Shown here: one piece after another, positions 35,057-43,153 of the stretch
How the letters are laid out: each line of letters begins with the position of its first letter
How positions within the stretch are numbered: the stretch's first letter is position 1
Source of the DNA: CANLBN01 sp050298695
Lineage (GTDB): Bacteria > Pseudomonadota > Gammaproteobacteria > Pseudomonadales > Cellvibrionaceae
NCBI GenBank assembly: GCA_050298695.1
Contig: JBNKUQ010000001.1
Location: 1-64,000 of the forward strand
DNA: 64,000 nucleotides
Direction of reading: 5' to 3'
The notes under the pieces: model-generated
What the model was told of the DNA's origin: nothing
What the model saw: the letters and a program-made list of their open reading frames with translations, nothing else
Databases searched by the model: none
Position numbers and translations under genes: made by a program

Positions 35057-35887
35057 CTAATCAACAAAAGCCTCCATGCTATCGTTCAAAATGCGAAGCT
35101 GTTCAAGTTTGTCACATAGTTCAGATTTATCGATGCCTAGTAGCGCGCTGTGCTCAAAGGGAAAATGAGATAAAAGTTCTTCAATGTCTTCATCTTGAAA
35201 GTCGTATAAAAAGTTCGCTAAGAAGAGGATGCCTGCAAGCGCTTTGTAATCATCTTCTGTTACTCCAGGGTCTAATTGATGCAAAATTCCCTCAACAATG
35301 CTTTCTGGGAACTTCCACCGATGGGCCAGTTCGGCGCCGACTTCAGGGTAAGTAAACCCTAAATAACGTGCTTCAGCAGATATTCGGTTACTTCCTTCTA
35401 TAATGGCTTGATCAATTTCTACGGCTTTTGGGTTGGCCAATATGCGTATTATCAAGCCACCGACATCAAAGAGCATGCCGCAAGTAAAGGCAACTTCGGC
35501 ATCAATGTGCGGAGTGAGTTTGGCAACAGAGTGACTCAAGCAAGCGATGCTGAAGCTCTTTTTCCAAAAGGCTCGGATATCGAATCCTTCTGGAGGGATA
35601 AATGCACGGGTTAATCCTGAGGCGAGAACGATTGTACGTAATGCATTCATTCCCAGTAAAACTACCGCTTCGTTCACGGAACCGATTTGTCTATGCCCTC
35701 CGTATTTTGCCGAGTTAGCCATTCTTAGGACTTTGGCAGTCATTGCTGGATCCATGCTCACTTTTCTGGCTATTTTTTGGCTATCAATATGGTTGGAACT
35801 TAAACTCTCAATTAATTCCTGCACGACCTCCGGTATGGTAGGCATATTTTGTGCGTTATAGATAAATTTATTGAGATCCACTGGCAC
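35057..35887 (-). CDS. HDOD-domain signalling protein
   Basis: 276 residues. The N-terminal block LNKFIYNAQNMPTIPEVVQELIE is followed by the HDOD core (KVLRMANSAKYGGHRQIGSVNEAVVLLGMNALRTIVLAS). The HD motif is degenerate, as in HDOD proteins, so no phosphodiesterase activity is expected. Blocks such as FTCGMLFDVGGLI and ELAHRWKFPESIVEGILHQ are typical. HDOD proteins act as scaffolds in stress, motility and c-di-GMP signalling. No fused receiver or GGDEF domain is seen. Confidence 0.9.
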   Translation of the reverse strand: MPVDLNKFIYNAQNMPTIPEVVQELIESLSSNHIDSQKIARKVSMDPAMTAKVLRMANSAKYGGHRQIGSVNEAVVLLGMNALRTIVLASGLTRAFIPPEGFDIRAFWKKSFSIACLSHSVAKLTPHIDAEVAFTCGMLFDVGGLIIRILANPKAVEIDQAIIEGSNRISAEARYLGFTYPEVGAELAHRWKFPESIVEGILHQLDPGVTEDDYKALAGILFLANFLYDFQDEDIEELLSHFPFEHSALLGIDKSELCDKLEQLRILNDSMEAFVD

Positions 35888-36117
35888 TCCTTAGCGACAT
35901 TCGTTAGCATCTTTTAATATTAGCTCAGAAAAACAAAAAATCACGCCATTCATCAAGTAAGAACGCTGAGATAAGGTTATTCTCTGAAGTAGAAATCCAG
36001 AGCGCTGAAGGTTAACGCCCTTTATTGTGATGGTACTGTTGGATACAAAAAGCGAAAGTTTGTTACTACTATCTAAATTCTCAGTGATAAAATCACACAT
36101 TACAGACAGGGTGAAAA

Positions 36118-36771
36118 ATGAAAAAACTCAAATACAGTATTGTAATTTTCAGTGTTAGTGCGCTGAGTGTGTTAACCGCTTGCACCACGCAAGATGCATA
36201 TACCGGGGAGACCAAGGTGAATCGTGCAACTACTTACGGTATCGTTGGTGCTGTTGTTTGTGGTGCTATCGGAGCAACTGAAAGTAGTAAGCGTGCAAGA
36301 AATGCAGCGACGGCGTGTGGTTTGGCTGGAGCCGGTGTGGGAGCCTATATGGATGCTCAGGAAAAGAAATTGCGGGAAGAATTAGTGGACTCGGGTGTTC
36401 AAGTGGTTAGAGATGGGGATAATCTGCGATTAGTGATGCCAAATAGCATCACGTTTGATGTAAACCAATCAACATTGAGCCAGTCGATTTATAAAACTTT
36501 GAATGCGGTTGTAAAAGTATTAAATGAATTTAATGAGACTCGTCTACAGGTGGCAGGGCATACCGATTCTTCAGGGGCTGAGGACTACAATCAGAAACTA
36601 TCTGAGCGAAGAGCAAAAAGTGTTAGCGATTATTTACTTTCTCGCAATGTGCTCGCCAGCCGATTAGTGACCGTAGGTTATGGAGAAACTCGCCCCATTG
36701 CGAGTAATGAGAGTGCAGCAGGTCGAGCAGAAAACCGCCGTGTTGAGTTGTTGATACAACCCAATAAATAA
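36118..36771 (+). CDS. OmpA-family peptidoglycan-associated lipoprotein
   Basis: 217 residues. The lipoprotein signal (FSVSALSVLTAC) gives a lipid-modified Cys at about residue 22. A glycine-zipper-like segment follows (GIVGAVVCGAIGATE... and AACGLAGAGVGAYMD-type). The C-terminal OmpA domain has the peptidoglycan-binding signature: TFDVNQSTLS, VAGHTDSSGAEDYNQKLSERRA and VGYGETRPIA...GRAENRRVEL, including the conserved Asp and Arg. This is the YiaD-like architecture. It would be processed by the lnt product and tether the outer membrane to peptidoglycan. Confidence 0.92.
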   Translation: MKKLKYSIVIFSVSALSVLTACTTQDAYTGETKVNRATTYGIVGAVVCGAIGATESSKRARNAATACGLAGAGVGAYMDAQEKKLREELVDSGVQVVRDGDNLRLVMPNSITFDVNQSTLSQSIYKTLNAVVKVLNEFNETRLQVAGHTDSSGAEDYNQKLSERRAKSVSDYLLSRNVLASRLVTVGYGETRPIASNESAAGRAENRRVELLIQPNK

Positions 36772-36789
36772 TTTGTTATGAGCCCTTTG

Positions 36790-36924
36790 TACGAAAGCCA
36801 TTTTGCTCCCATACAGTGTAAAAACGTACTCAATCGGTCTTAAACCATAAACTCCCTCTTTCCGTGGGTTTTCTACGTGCCCTTGGGGTATGCCTTGCCT
36901 GAAAGCAAAATCATCTTTCGTGTA
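36790..36924. repeat. Inverted-repeat element, about 135 bp
   Basis: tacgaaagccattttgc at the left pairs with gcaaaatcatctttcgtgta at the right (imperfect, about 15 of 18). Inside is acgtactcaatcggt followed by ataaactccctcttt. These two blocks also occur, in reverse, in the 42.87-43.08 kb element. It occupies the gap between the OmpA lipoprotein and the Rieske gene. Confidence 0.7.
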
Positions 36925-36938
36925 GAGGCCTCGTTATT

Positions 36939-37271
36939 TTAGAGTTTAGGAAAGACCCAGCCATCTCTGATATCAATATCTACAGCGAGTAATACTTGTT
37001 TTTGACAGGGCCCAGCAATGCATAGCCCTGTTGTTATTTCGAAGAGTGCGCCATGAGTGGCGCATTGGATGAGGGATTTATCGGGCGTTAAAAATTGGTC
37101 TTGTTGCCACTCCAAGGGTAATCCTAAGTGTGGGCAGCTATTCGTGAAAAAATAAAGCTGCTGTCTCTTATTAACCGCAAACAATGAGTGGCCGTTGTAT
37201 TCAAAGGCCTTGCTGCTGCTTTCCGGTATGTCATTGATATGACATACCGGATGTGGGTTGCTGCTATCGAT
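36939..37271 (-). CDS. Rieske-type [2Fe-2S] protein with no canonical start codon at the expected site
   Basis: A small stand-alone Rieske protein. The cluster ligands are in CPHLGLP and CATHGALF. The rest fits the family: LFAVNKRQQLYFFTN, LEWQQDQFL, SLIQ, GLCIAGPC and DGWVFP. The conserved N-terminus (PVCHINDIPESSSKAFEYNGHS) is in frame upstream of the first ATG/GTG/TTG, which is a TTG at 37184. Reading upstream to beyond the htpX stop I find no ATG, GTG or TTG. An ATC at 37271, with AGGA about 8 bases upstream, is the best-placed candidate. The 5' boundary is therefore provisional. It follows htpX closely on the same strand. Confidence 0.65.
   Translation of the reverse strand: MDSSNPHPVCHINDIPESSSKAFEYNGHSLFAVNKRQQLYFFTNSCPHLGLPLEWQQDQFLTPDKSLIQCATHGALFEITTGLCIAGPCQKQVLLAVDIDIRDGWVFPKL
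37223..37250. other. Perfect 12-bp hairpin after htpX, inside the Rieske 5' coding region
   Basis: ccggtatgtcat pairs with atgacataccgg across a 4-base loop. It lies 32 bases beyond the htpX stop on the minus strand. No T run follows, so it is not a standard terminator. It could stabilise the htpX 3' end or control translation of the Rieske gene. Confidence 0.75.
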
Positions 37272-37281
37272 CTTTCTTGTC

Positions 37282-38172
37282 CTAAGACATGCTCTGTTGT
37301 AAAGCGCGTATGCGCTCTTCCAATGGAGGGTGACTAGAAAATAGTTTAATTAAGCCTTCCTTGAAACCACTGCTAATACCAAAGGCTGTCATAGTGTCTG
37401 GCATTGACGATGGCATGTGAGCCTTTTGTTCTTGCAGTAAACGATTTAATGCCGCAATCATAGAACTTCTGTCGGCTAGTCTGGCTCCGGCAGCATCTGC
37501 GCGATACTCACGGTAACGCGAAAACTTCATCACAATTATACTGGCCAGAACGGCTAAAACCATTTCTGCAATAAATGTTGTGATATAAAAACCGATACCG
37601 TGCCCACGTTCGTTTTTAAAAACAACTTTATCAACCGTATGGCCAATGATGCGAGCAAAGAACATAACAAAGGTATTTACCACCCCTTGAATCAGGCTTA
37701 GGGTCACCATGTCACCGTTGGCTACGTGGCCAATTTCGTGTGCGAGAACCGCGCGTACTTCATTGCGGTCAAAGCGCTGTAATAGTCCCTGGCTCACGGC
37801 TACCAAGGCATCATTTCTATTCCAGCCCGTAGCAAAAGCGTTGGATTCCGGGGCAGGGAAAATACCTACTTCCGGCATCGCTATTCCTGCTTTTTCAGCC
37901 AGTTCGCGTGTGGTTTCAACTAGCCAGCGTTCTTCGGCAGTGCGTGGGGTATCAATAATTTTGGTCCCAGTGGTTTTTTTGGCCATCCACTTTGAGATAA
38001 ACAAGGAAATGAGTGATCCGCTGAATCCAAAAATAGCACAGAAAATTAATAAACTAGTTAAGTTTAGGCCTGAGCCTTGGAGATAGTGTTCCACCCCCAG
38101 TAGTTGTAGCGTAATACTCGCAATGAATAATACGGCTAAATTGGTGAGAAGAAATAAGCCTATACGCATCAT
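37282..38172 (-). CDS. htpX: Membrane zinc metalloprotease HtpX
   Basis: 296 residues. M48 peptidase of the inner membrane involved in quality control of membrane proteins. The zinc motif HEIGHVANGD is present with a downstream Glu ligand in the YREYRADAAGARLA block. N-terminal helices (LFLLTNLAVLFIASITLQLL and LLIFCAIFGFSGSLISLFI) and two middle helices match the family. Two adjacent ATG codons (38172 and 38169) could start it. Heat- or Cpx-type control is known elsewhere, but I see no clear promoter. Confidence 0.96.
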   Translation of the reverse strand: MMRIGLFLLTNLAVLFIASITLQLLGVEHYLQGSGLNLTSLLIFCAIFGFSGSLISLFISKWMAKKTTGTKIIDTPRTAEERWLVETTRELAEKAGIAMPEVGIFPAPESNAFATGWNRNDALVAVSQGLLQRFDRNEVRAVLAHEIGHVANGDMVTLSLIQGVVNTFVMFFARIIGHTVDKVVFKNERGHGIGFYITTFIAEMVLAVLASIIVMKFSRYREYRADAAGARLADRSSMIAALNRLLQEQKAHMPSSMPDTMTAFGISSGFKEGLIKLFSSHPPLEERIRALQQSMS

Positions 38173-38299
38173 AAAATAACAGCTCCAAAAGAAATAAAAG
38201 CAAGGTGGATTTACCAGTCTTTATGATGTGTCCGCTGGTCCAAAATTCAATAGTCCCTATTGATAATTTAACGGTATAGCATAGTGAGAATTTGTAGTG

Positions 38300-38572
38300 T
38301 TAAATTTCCCCAGCTTCTTGCAATAACTTGTTTTTTAAGTCGGGCTCAAGGTTATTCCAGTGGGTATTGATCAAAGCTCCTTGAAGCGCGTAAAGCATGA
38401 CTTTAGAAACATGAATGTCGCGCTCTTTAATCCGCTGGTAAACAGCGACTGGCCCTGCTTCTTGTAGGTCTGCATAGCTATTAATACCTACAGCATGTAA
38501 GATATTTACAGATGCTGCGCCAAGGTTTTTTAAGTTGAGAAGCTCGTCATTCTCTTTGTTTGATTTGGTCAT
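38300..38572 (-). CDS. TfoX C-terminal-domain protein
   Basis: 90 residues made of one TfoX_C domain: LLNLKNLGAASVNILHAVGINSYADLQEAGPVAVYQRI is a helix-hairpin-helix-like stretch, followed by SKVMLYALQGALINTHWNNL. The N-terminal TfoX domain, which in Vibrio and Haemophilus TfoX/Sxy links to competence gene activation, is absent. It is therefore a small stand-alone member whose role is unknown. It is monocistronic. Confidence 0.85.
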   Translation of the reverse strand: MTKSNKENDELLNLKNLGAASVNILHAVGINSYADLQEAGPVAVYQRIKERDIHVSKVMLYALQGALINTHWNNLEPDLKNKLLQEAGEI

Positions 38573-38890
38573 GATGCCTAATCCTAAATTATTATTTTTA
38601 TCGTTAGGTTGATACTGAAGCGATTAATTCTTTTTGCCGCATACATTGAGCTAGAAAAATTGAATCGCTGTCGACCTGAATGTTTGATAAAACGCCACCT
38701 AGCGTTTATGAACTTGCATCTTTTCGCTTTGCAGTAAAAGAGTAATAAGATTTGCTAGGTTGATCTAAAAAATAAATTGACTGAAAAGCAACTATACATT
38801 TTTGAAATAACGGTGAAAAGTACTTATTCGCTTATTTAATGCTCCTTTATGAGGACTTAGTCGTAAAACGAAGAAAATGGTGCCAGTATT
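38573..38890. other. Intergenic region, 318 bp
   Basis: No convincing gene. It has an aaacgc-cacct-a-gcgttt mini-hairpin near 38690-38707 and an agcgatt/aatcgct pair near 38619-38667. AT-rich, and probably carries the promoters of the two divergent neighbours. Confidence 0.45.
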
Positions 38891-39568
38891 TTGCTAAATA
38901 TTCTCTGTGGATGTAACGATGAGCATGTGTGTGCGATAGAAGGGCACATTGCATTACATTATAAGCTAGTTGAGCCATGGTCTCAGTTGGTGGCTGCGGC
39001 TAAGAAAGAAGGCTTTGCTCTAGCTTTAGCGAGCGGATTTAGGAGCTTTGAGCGGCAGTCTTTGATTTGGAATGCTAAATTATCCGGCTCTCGTCCCGTG
39101 TTAGATGACCAAGGTTCGGTTCTTGATATTGCCGCCCTTAGTCCTCTAGAACGTGTTGAACGTGTCATGCGCTGGTCTGCCTTGCCGGGAACATCTCGCC
39201 ACCATTGGGGAACGGATATGGATATTTATGATAGTGCTGCCATCCCCGATTCTTATCAGTTACAACTTATTCCTTCTGAATATACGGATGGCGGACCCTT
39301 TGCTCCTATGATGGAGTGGTTGCACCGCTATCTTCAGCAAGATCAAAGCCCCGACTTTTTCTTTCCTTATCTATGTGATCGAGGCGGCGTCATACCTGAG
39401 CCTTGGCATTTAAGTTATCGGCCATTAGCAGAACAGTTTCAACAGGAGTGGTCGCTTGACAGTGTGGCTGAGTTGATCAGAGGCAGTGATCTTTTGGAAA
39501 AAGATACGGTTCTTGAGCATCTCGATAGCCTATACAAAAAATATATCCATCATTCGATTCATCCCTAG
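38891..39568 (+). CDS. M15-family D-alanyl-D-alanine carboxypeptidase (VanY-like)
   Basis: 225 residues. The zinc site is H-x6-D...H: SRHHWGTDMDIYD, then EPWHLSYRP. ALASGFRSFERQ is the typical preceding block. The family trims D-Ala-D-Ala termini of peptidoglycan stem peptides. No signal peptide is visible, so it may be cytoplasmic, as for LdcB-like or recycling enzymes, or the annotated start may be wrong. The TTG at 38891 is the best in-frame start I find; the nearby ATG and GTG at 38877-38882 are out of frame. It lies 44 bases upstream of cysE. Confidence 0.82.
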   Translation: MLNILCGCNDEHVCAIEGHIALHYKLVEPWSQLVAAAKKEGFALALASGFRSFERQSLIWNAKLSGSRPVLDDQGSVLDIAALSPLERVERVMRWSALPGTSRHHWGTDMDIYDSAAIPDSYQLQLIPSEYTDGGPFAPMMEWLHRYLQQDQSPDFFFPYLCDRGGVIPEPWHLSYRPLAEQFQQEWSLDSVAELIRGSDLLEKDTVLEHLDSLYKKYIHHSIHP

Positions 39569-39612
39569 TATGCTGTATAGTCCTGTTACTTCGTTGGCAA
39601 TATATATTTATT

Positions 39613-40443
39613 ATGACTCAGGGCTCAGCATCGACAACCGTTCACACCATTGATCAAGAAAAAAATCGTCAGATGGAGGTGTGGCGAGCTATTACGGTAG
39701 AAGCTTTGGCTGCCAGCCGGTCTCAGCCTGTGATGGCCAGTTTTTTTCACAGCAATGTCTTAAATCATGAGAGTTTTAAGGAATCTATTAGCTTTTATCT
39801 GGCTAGTTTGCTCGGTTGCAAAACGATTCCCGCCATGACTATTCAGTCTGTTTTTCATCAAGCCTTTGAGCAGCAACCCACATTAATAGAGCAGATGCTG
39901 AATGATTTGTTGGCACATTACACGCGTGATGCCGCCTGTGACCAATATGTCATCCCGCTGCTATACTTTAAAGGTTTCCACGCTATACAGTCTTATCGTA
40001 TTGCCCATTGGCTGTGGAATCAAAATCGACAACTCTTGGCGCTGTATTTTCAGCATCGCATTGCCGCTCTCTTTGATGTGGATATTCATCCTGCGGCGGT
40101 ATTGGGCTCGGGCATTATGCTAGATCATGCGACAGGGTTAGTGGTTGGCGAAACATCGGTGATTGAAAACGACGTATCCATTCTCCACGGAGTGACTCTC
40201 GGTGGTTCTGGTGCATTAGGGGGTGACCGGCATCCTAAAATCCGTCGTGGTGTATTGTTGAGTGCGGGAGCAAAAATATTGGGCAATATCGAAGTGGGAG
40301 AGGGCGCAAAAGTTGGAGCAGGTAGTGTCGTGCTGGAGAATGTTGCTGCTCATGCCACCGTTGCTGGCGTGCCAGCCAGAGTGGTAGGTAAAGCGTCTAG
40401 CAATATGCCTTCTTTGGATATGAATCATAACATTGATTCATAG
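39613..40443 (+). CDS. cysE: Serine O-acetyltransferase
   Basis: Makes O-acetylserine from serine and acetyl-CoA, the committed step of cysteine synthesis. 276 residues. The N-terminal helical SATase domain (EVWRAITVEALAASRSQPVMASFF) is followed by the left-handed beta-helix with hexapeptide repeats. The catalytic region reads IHPAAVLGSGIMLDHATGLVVGETS (Asp-His pair), then HGVTLGG and GDRHPKIRRGVLLSAGAKILG. The C-terminal tail ends in Asn/His/Ile-rich residues (NHNIDS). An Ile at the C-terminus, the usual CysK anchor, is close to but not at the end. Confidence 0.95.
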   Translation: MTQGSASTTVHTIDQEKNRQMEVWRAITVEALAASRSQPVMASFFHSNVLNHESFKESISFYLASLLGCKTIPAMTIQSVFHQAFEQQPTLIEQMLNDLLAHYTRDAACDQYVIPLLYFKGFHAIQSYRIAHWLWNQNRQLLALYFQHRIAALFDVDIHPAAVLGSGIMLDHATGLVVGETSVIENDVSILHGVTLGGSGALGGDRHPKIRRGVLLSAGAKILGNIEVGEGAKVGAGSVVLENVAAHATVAGVPARVVGKASSNMPSLDMNHNIDS

Positions 40444-40516
40444 ATTGATTTAAAAATAAAGGTAGCTATCTACACGTAAGTGGTCAGCTTACCCAAAAAA
40501 AGAACAGAGAATAAAA

Positions 40517-41233
40517 ATGACCGATGCAGGCTTTTCCGTTGTTTTTCGTGGCGATATTGTCATTGGTGAAAACTTACTGGATGTTAAGCAAAAACTAAAA
40601 AAAATCTTCAAGACCAGTGATGAACGTATCGATGCGCTCTTTACAGGAAAGCCTGTCCCGCTTAAAACGAATTTATCAAAAACAGAAGCTGAGAAGTATC
40701 AAACCATCTTAAAGCAAGCGGGTGTTATTGTTAGCCTCGAATCCTCATCTGCAACAAAAGCGTCTGTTACAACTAATAATTCCTCAGTTTCCAAAAAAGA
40801 TGTGATGTCTTCGAGAGAAGGCAGTGCTGAAACCACTGGCAATAAAAATTTCCAGTCATGGGAATTAAAACCGACAGGTAGCCTGTTGCAGGATAAGAAA
40901 TTGGTTTCTGAGCCGATGCCTATAAACACAGATCATATTCAAGTAAAAGCGCAAGAGGGCAATCTTTTAAATGAGAGTGAACGCTCAACTGATCCAGAAC
41001 CCCCCATTGATATCGACTCGCTTAACTGGGACTTAACGGCTCACGGTGAAGCCTTGTTAAAAGAGACAGAAAAAAAAATCGTAGAACAATTAAATATTGA
41101 TACTGATACCATTACACTTGCGGAAAATAATGGTAATTTGATTCGTGATGAAGAAAGAAAAAAGGTTAAGCCTGTAGAGGTGGATATTAGCCATTTAACG
41201 TTGATAAATAATAAAGATGATAGTAATTCTTAG
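40517..41233 (+). CDS. Hypothetical protein with an N-terminal FRG-type small domain
   Basis: 238 residues, no membrane segment. The first 75 residues (FSVVFRGDIVIGENLLDVKQKLKKIFKTSDERIDALFTGKPVPLK...TEAEKYQTILKQAGVIVSLE, read in blocks) form a compact alpha/beta domain. I have the impression that this domain precedes many otherwise unrelated gammaproteobacterial proteins. The rest is polar, Ser/Glu-rich and likely disordered, with regularly spaced motifs around W-[ED]-L and GxLLxxxE (KPTGSLLQDKK, GNLLNESE, HGEALLKETEK). Function unknown. The next gene is a lipoprotein 102 bases downstream. Confidence 0.7.
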   Translation: MTDAGFSVVFRGDIVIGENLLDVKQKLKKIFKTSDERIDALFTGKPVPLKTNLSKTEAEKYQTILKQAGVIVSLESSSATKASVTTNNSSVSKKDVMSSREGSAETTGNKNFQSWELKPTGSLLQDKKLVSEPMPINTDHIQVKAQEGNLLNESERSTDPEPPIDIDSLNWDLTAHGEALLKETEKKIVEQLNIDTDTITLAENNGNLIRDEERKKVKPVEVDISHLTLINNKDDSNS

Positions 41234-41335
41234 ATGGGGCTGAAAATCCCATTGGTTGACGTCACTATCGTATGTAGGCAGAATAGTTCTCTTATTAAGA
41301 TCCCTAAATCTACTGTATGGAAAGGAGGTAATGGA

Positions 41336-42637
41336 ATGCTAACACGTCATTCAATCATCTATTTAATCATCCCCTTAGTTATCTTGAGCATTTTAGGATG
41401 TGAGCGCAAATCCGATGAAGAGCGCATTCTCGAAGATATCAATTCTGCTTCTGTTCATTTAACGACGGGGTTAAAGGTGGTTGTTGCCAACCCAGATAAT
41501 GACCCAAAAATTGCAGAGGCCCAAGAAACACTCCATGCGATTTATGATTCGGTTGAAGCCAGGCGCCTGAGAGGGAAATCCAGTGACTTTACACTCGTGG
41601 AGTTGGGACAGCTTGCCAAGGTGGCCTATAGTGCGAAAGAGTTTGGTAAACAAGAGGTAGCGAAAGGGCGAAATTCTGATTTTCAATTTTTGGCTCATGT
41701 CGTCTATAAAGAGAACATGCCTGACAAGCTCCCCCTTACTGTAGAGCAAGATCACGCAATTACCTTAGCAGTTTTATTTGCACTGAAAATACACCCTTCT
41801 ATTCCTGTGCCGATTCCTCAAAAAACCATGCTGTATGAAGCTTGGATGGCAGGTGATGCTCAATTTGAGAAAGAATTTTTTAATCTCTTTATCCGTAGTC
41901 TGCAAGCAAGTACTTTTGCTCGCAATGAATATTGTGACTTTGCGTTGCAGCATACAGAAGTACTGCGTGGAAAGACATTGGATCAAGTCGACGCCAAAGC
42001 GCTGGCTGAAACATTATTAAAATCCCCAGCTTTAGGTCGGGCTTTGGCTCATGCACCGCAAGCGGCTCCGCTAATCATTCCCGTGACTTTATTGCCTGCG
42101 GCGCTAGAATTATTTCCAGGTGTGGCACGCATAACTGCACATATCGAGACAGCCAATTGTTTTTCCAAGATAGGCGATGATGCAGAAGCATTTCGTCAGC
42201 AACAATTTGCAGTAGATGCGGTGGTAGATATGGGGGCTCCAGAAGCCGATATCGCTTTGCTTAAGGCCAGTCTTTATTACAAACAGGGTGATCTCAATGC
42301 TTCAGCGCAGCAGCTGAGAAAAGCAAAAGATAGTCAGTTGCTAGATGAAAGAACGAAACAGGATTTATCGTTATTGGCTGATACTATGGATAACCCCGAT
42401 AAAAATTTATTAGAGAAGTATTTTAGTTCAACCGCCATTAGTCTTACCGTTGCGAAGTTAATTAATCAGCGCCTAAAAGATGAAGGTTTTTACGATGCCT
42501 TATATGAAATAGAACAAGTAAAAGATATGCGGCAAATGTATGAAGGCTTATTGTCAGTGGATGTTGGTGATGCTGCAAATGATGCGTTAGAGTCCGGTAA
42601 AGATTTTTTGAATAAGTTAAAAAATAACGCCGAATAA
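41336..42637 (+). CDS. Lipoprotein of unknown function, about 433 residues
   Basis: The ATG at 41336 is preceded at 7 bases by AAAGGAGG, the strongest Shine-Dalgarno I noticed in the window. It gives MLTRHSIIYLIIPLVILSILGCERKSDE with an LSILGC lipobox. The upstream ATG at 41234 would bury that signal and is rejected. The mature part is all-helical. A block of hydrophobic repeats (AAPLIIPVTLLPAALELFPG) is followed by TPR-like helices (CFSKIGDDAEAFRQQQFAV, ASLYYKQGDLNASAQQLRKA). It may be a periplasm-facing adaptor. I do not recognise the family. Confidence 0.75.
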   Translation: MLTRHSIIYLIIPLVILSILGCERKSDEERILEDINSASVHLTTGLKVVVANPDNDPKIAEAQETLHAIYDSVEARRLRGKSSDFTLVELGQLAKVAYSAKEFGKQEVAKGRNSDFQFLAHVVYKENMPDKLPLTVEQDHAITLAVLFALKIHPSIPVPIPQKTMLYEAWMAGDAQFEKEFFNLFIRSLQASTFARNEYCDFALQHTEVLRGKTLDQVDAKALAETLLKSPALGRALAHAPQAAPLIIPVTLLPAALELFPGVARITAHIETANCFSKIGDDAEAFRQQQFAVDAVVDMGAPEADIALLKASLYYKQGDLNASAQQLRKAKDSQLLDERTKQDLSLLADTMDNPDKNLLEKYFSSTAISLTVAKLINQRLKDEGFYDALYEIEQVKDMRQMYEGLLSVDVGDAANDALESGKDFLNKLKNNAE

Positions 42638-42660
42638 TTTTAAAGGTCCCCTCTATTTGA

Positions 42661-42689
42661 TAGTAGAGCCGTATTCGGCGGCTCTACTA
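42661..42689. terminator. Hairpin after the lipoprotein gene, possible terminator
   Basis: tagtagagccg pairs perfectly with cggctctacta across a 7-base loop, 24 bases after the stop codon. Only weak T runs follow. Its position fits transcript termination or 3'-end protection. Confidence 0.55.
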
Positions 42690-42870
42690 ATCTAACCGAA
42701 AAATCTATAAGTTATTTCTAAAAAAGAGTTTTGCAGTTTTTCTGAGAGTAAATTACTCTACTTCTTTAGGGGTTGTAAGCGAACACCCCGTGAGGCGACA
42801 GCCCAAGATTCGCATCCTTCAATATTATGTAAAGAGGCCTTTTATACGGATAAAGGTTTTGTTCTAAGAC

Positions 42871-43080
42871 AAGGAAAAATCGCACGACAAACTTGTAGGA
42901 ACAGGTTTAGACATCTTTGGATGGCCGTCAGGCCGAACACCATAGAAGGTGTGAGTCCAAAGAGGGAGTTTATGTTAAATAAATACTCCGCACTTCCTGT
43001 GCTTCGCCCTTTCGGGTCAGCAAAAGCTGCTCAAATTCGCTTCAAGCGAATTGGTAACCGATTGAGTACGATTTTCCTTG
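42871..43080. repeat. Element with inverted ends enclosing an array of mini-hairpins
   Basis: The ends aaggaaaaatcgcac (42871) and gtacgattttccttg (43066) are near-perfect inverted repeats. Between them is a run of short perfect stems with different sequences. ctttgga (42915-42921) pairs with tccaaag (42956-42962) around ggcc-gtca-ggcc and acacc-atagaa-ggtgt. Next come gcac-ttcct-gtgc, ccc-tttc-ggg, cagc-aaaa-gctg and aattcgctt-c-aagcgaatt. A nominal reading frame (42921-43142) crosses it but shows no protein signature. It fills most of the 516-bp gap between the lipoprotein and the chromate genes; the remainder (42690-42870) holds no gene that I can see. Confidence 0.75.
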
Positions 43081-43153
43081 GTACCCCCTTGAGGGGTAAA
43101 CCCGTATTGGGACAAAAAATTATTCGTATAAACGCTTCTTAAAGGGTGTTCTT

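Noticed and set aside
42921..43142. A 73-residue open frame over the hairpin array
   Set aside because: It runs through the mini-hairpins of a repeat, has no RBS or domain, and repeats of this kind are often miscalled as genes.
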